From positions 338,501 to 402,500 of the forward strand of contig JAEMWC010000373.1 of the NCBI GenBank assembly GCA_016490735.1: a stretch of DNA of 64,000 bases, read 5' to 3'. Each line of letters begins with the position of its first letter. Position 1 is the first letter of the stretch. Positions 63,172-64,000 of this stretch are shown piece by piece. The stretch is from Pachyseris speciosa. Its lineage: Eukaryota > Cnidaria > Anthozoa > Scleractinia > Pachyseridae. The position numbers and the translations under genes are program-made. The notes beneath the pieces were generated by a model. That model had not been told where the DNA came from. It saw only the letters and a program-made list of their open reading frames with translations, and made no database searches.

Positions 63172-63652
63172 GTGAGGGATCACTCGTCACCGAACAATGC
63201 AAATAGCGAGAGCTTCGTGCACTACAAGTATATAAAGATTGCAATGAAATTAATTTGTTACTTTATTTATCCGATCGACAAATGTATTAGAGCCATTCAA
63301 ATTACATAAATACAAGTTGTCAATGACCCGTAAAGGCAAATAAGAATGAAAATATTTTTTTATCCAATTCAGTGGATACATGATATCATCGTAAACCTGA
63401 TAGTGTCATTACGTCTCTTCCCTGTGCTGAGTGATTTTCAACCAAAAGTAAGTCCGCAAGGAAAATTCTGAACTTTCGATTTGATATCGATATCACTAAA
63501 CTTAAAAATTTCGGCTTTTTTATCCAGGTTACTTTAGTTTTGACTATTCAGTGAAAATGGACACAAAATAGAATTGTTTTATTATGACTTTCAGCTGGAC
63601 CACAGGGAACCCAGACAATCTGTTTGTGTGACCCTTTGTTATTTTATAGTAA
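63172..63652. other. Intron, no feature recognised
   Basis: Follows the last visible exon. Short frames have no motif. Confidence 0.45.
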
Positions 63653-64000
63653 ATGTATGGGATTTACCGTATGTTTCATGCCCTAGCGACGAATCGCTAA
63701 ATATATGTATTGAACAACGCTAAATAAAAGTGAAATTGTCTTACCTGTGCTGTACTGTCGTCCGTTTGCCTCAATACTGATATTTTAAGCGATTTTGTCG
63801 GGTTTTGTCTTTGCTGCCGACTGTGCCTCATAAGAAATGAACTAGACAAAACCCGACAAAATCGCTTAAAATATCAGTATTGAGGCAAAAGGACGACAGT
63901 ACAGCACAGGTAAGACAATTTCACTTTTATTTAGCGTTGTTCAATACATATATTTAGCGATTCGTCGCTAGAGCATGAAACATACGGTAAATCCCATACA
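63653..64000. repeat. Fold-back palindrome, arms about 158 bp
   Basis: TGTATGGGATTTACCGTATG at 63653 mirrors the window end. The arms (63653-63810 and 63844-64000) differ at about two positions around a 33-bp loop. The right arm is cut by the window edge. The inner ends read TCGGGTTTTGTCT and AGACAAAACCCGA. Confidence 0.9.

Larger units (their letters stand above)
57830..62196 (-). mobile_element. Full-length-looking LINE (CR1/Jockey group), two ORFs
   Basis: Read on the - strand: 5' region from about 62196 (GCGGTCAGCGGAGCAAGATG), ORF1, ORF2, then a 3' region with GAAATAAAGTATTGTTGTTG, i.e. an AATAAA signal and a (TTG)n microsatellite tail at about 57830. A simple-repeat tail rather than poly-A is typical of CR1/L2-type LINEs. 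It lies in the third giant intron, opposite to the host gene. A clear target duplication was not found. Confidence 0.75.

Overview
This is a eukaryotic window, most likely from a cnidarian and probably an anthozoan such as a coral. I infer that from the mix of extracellular domains in one split gene, from transposon protein families I associate with cnidarian gene models, and from tRNA-derived SINEs of a kind I know from corals. There is no prokaryotic organisation: no operons, and coding sequence is cut into short exons with GT-AG introns. The species cannot be fixed from sequence alone.

Almost everything on the + strand belongs to one very large mosaic gene that runs off both ends. I could assign 34 exons between 335 and 63171, and every assigned junction keeps reading-frame phase, except for an unresolved stretch at about 19483-25209 whose flanking exons still match in phase. 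Domain order is: C-type lectin (335-748); F-type lectin-like (1362-1836); PA14-like (2322-3755); a Cys-rich module I do not recognise (4089-6068); MAM1 (6374-17889); three LDLa modules (18254-19482); a short Cys exon (25210-25287); MAM2 (26724-27582); MAM3 (28515-42763); two F5/8-C discoidin domains (42948-45511, 47400-49743); an unnamed 'GCYKD...GGPWAN' domain (49843-50148); MAM4 with a pentraxin/LamG-like domain spliced into it (50484-62346); and a CUB domain (62830-63171). These are carbohydrate-, ligand- and adhesion-type modules, so the product is probably a secreted or cell-surface matrix or recognition protein. No signal peptide or membrane anchor is visible because the ends lie outside the window.

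Three giant introns (11.0, 13.1 and 9.6 kb) hold much of the rest. All three sit at the same place, the second (phase 0) intron of a MAM domain. The first is almost filled by a 10.6-kb TTAA-flanked element with 1.6-kb inverted arms, each carrying its own copy of a small gene. Its interior holds a decayed DDE-like/C2H2 gene, two TIR elements and an LTR-gag fragment. The second holds a decayed integrase-OTU-F-box (Ginger-like) gene, LINE fragments and a dead L1/Tx1-type LINE, all on the - strand. The third holds a 5-kb TTAA/CCC...GGG element (piggyBac-like ends) and a LINE with two open, apparently intact ORFs on the - strand.

Smaller introns carry MITEs, one hAT-type element with an 8-bp target duplication, tRNA-derived SINEs (several as inverted dimers), microsatellites and long palindromes. 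No genuine tRNA, rRNA or CRISPR was found.
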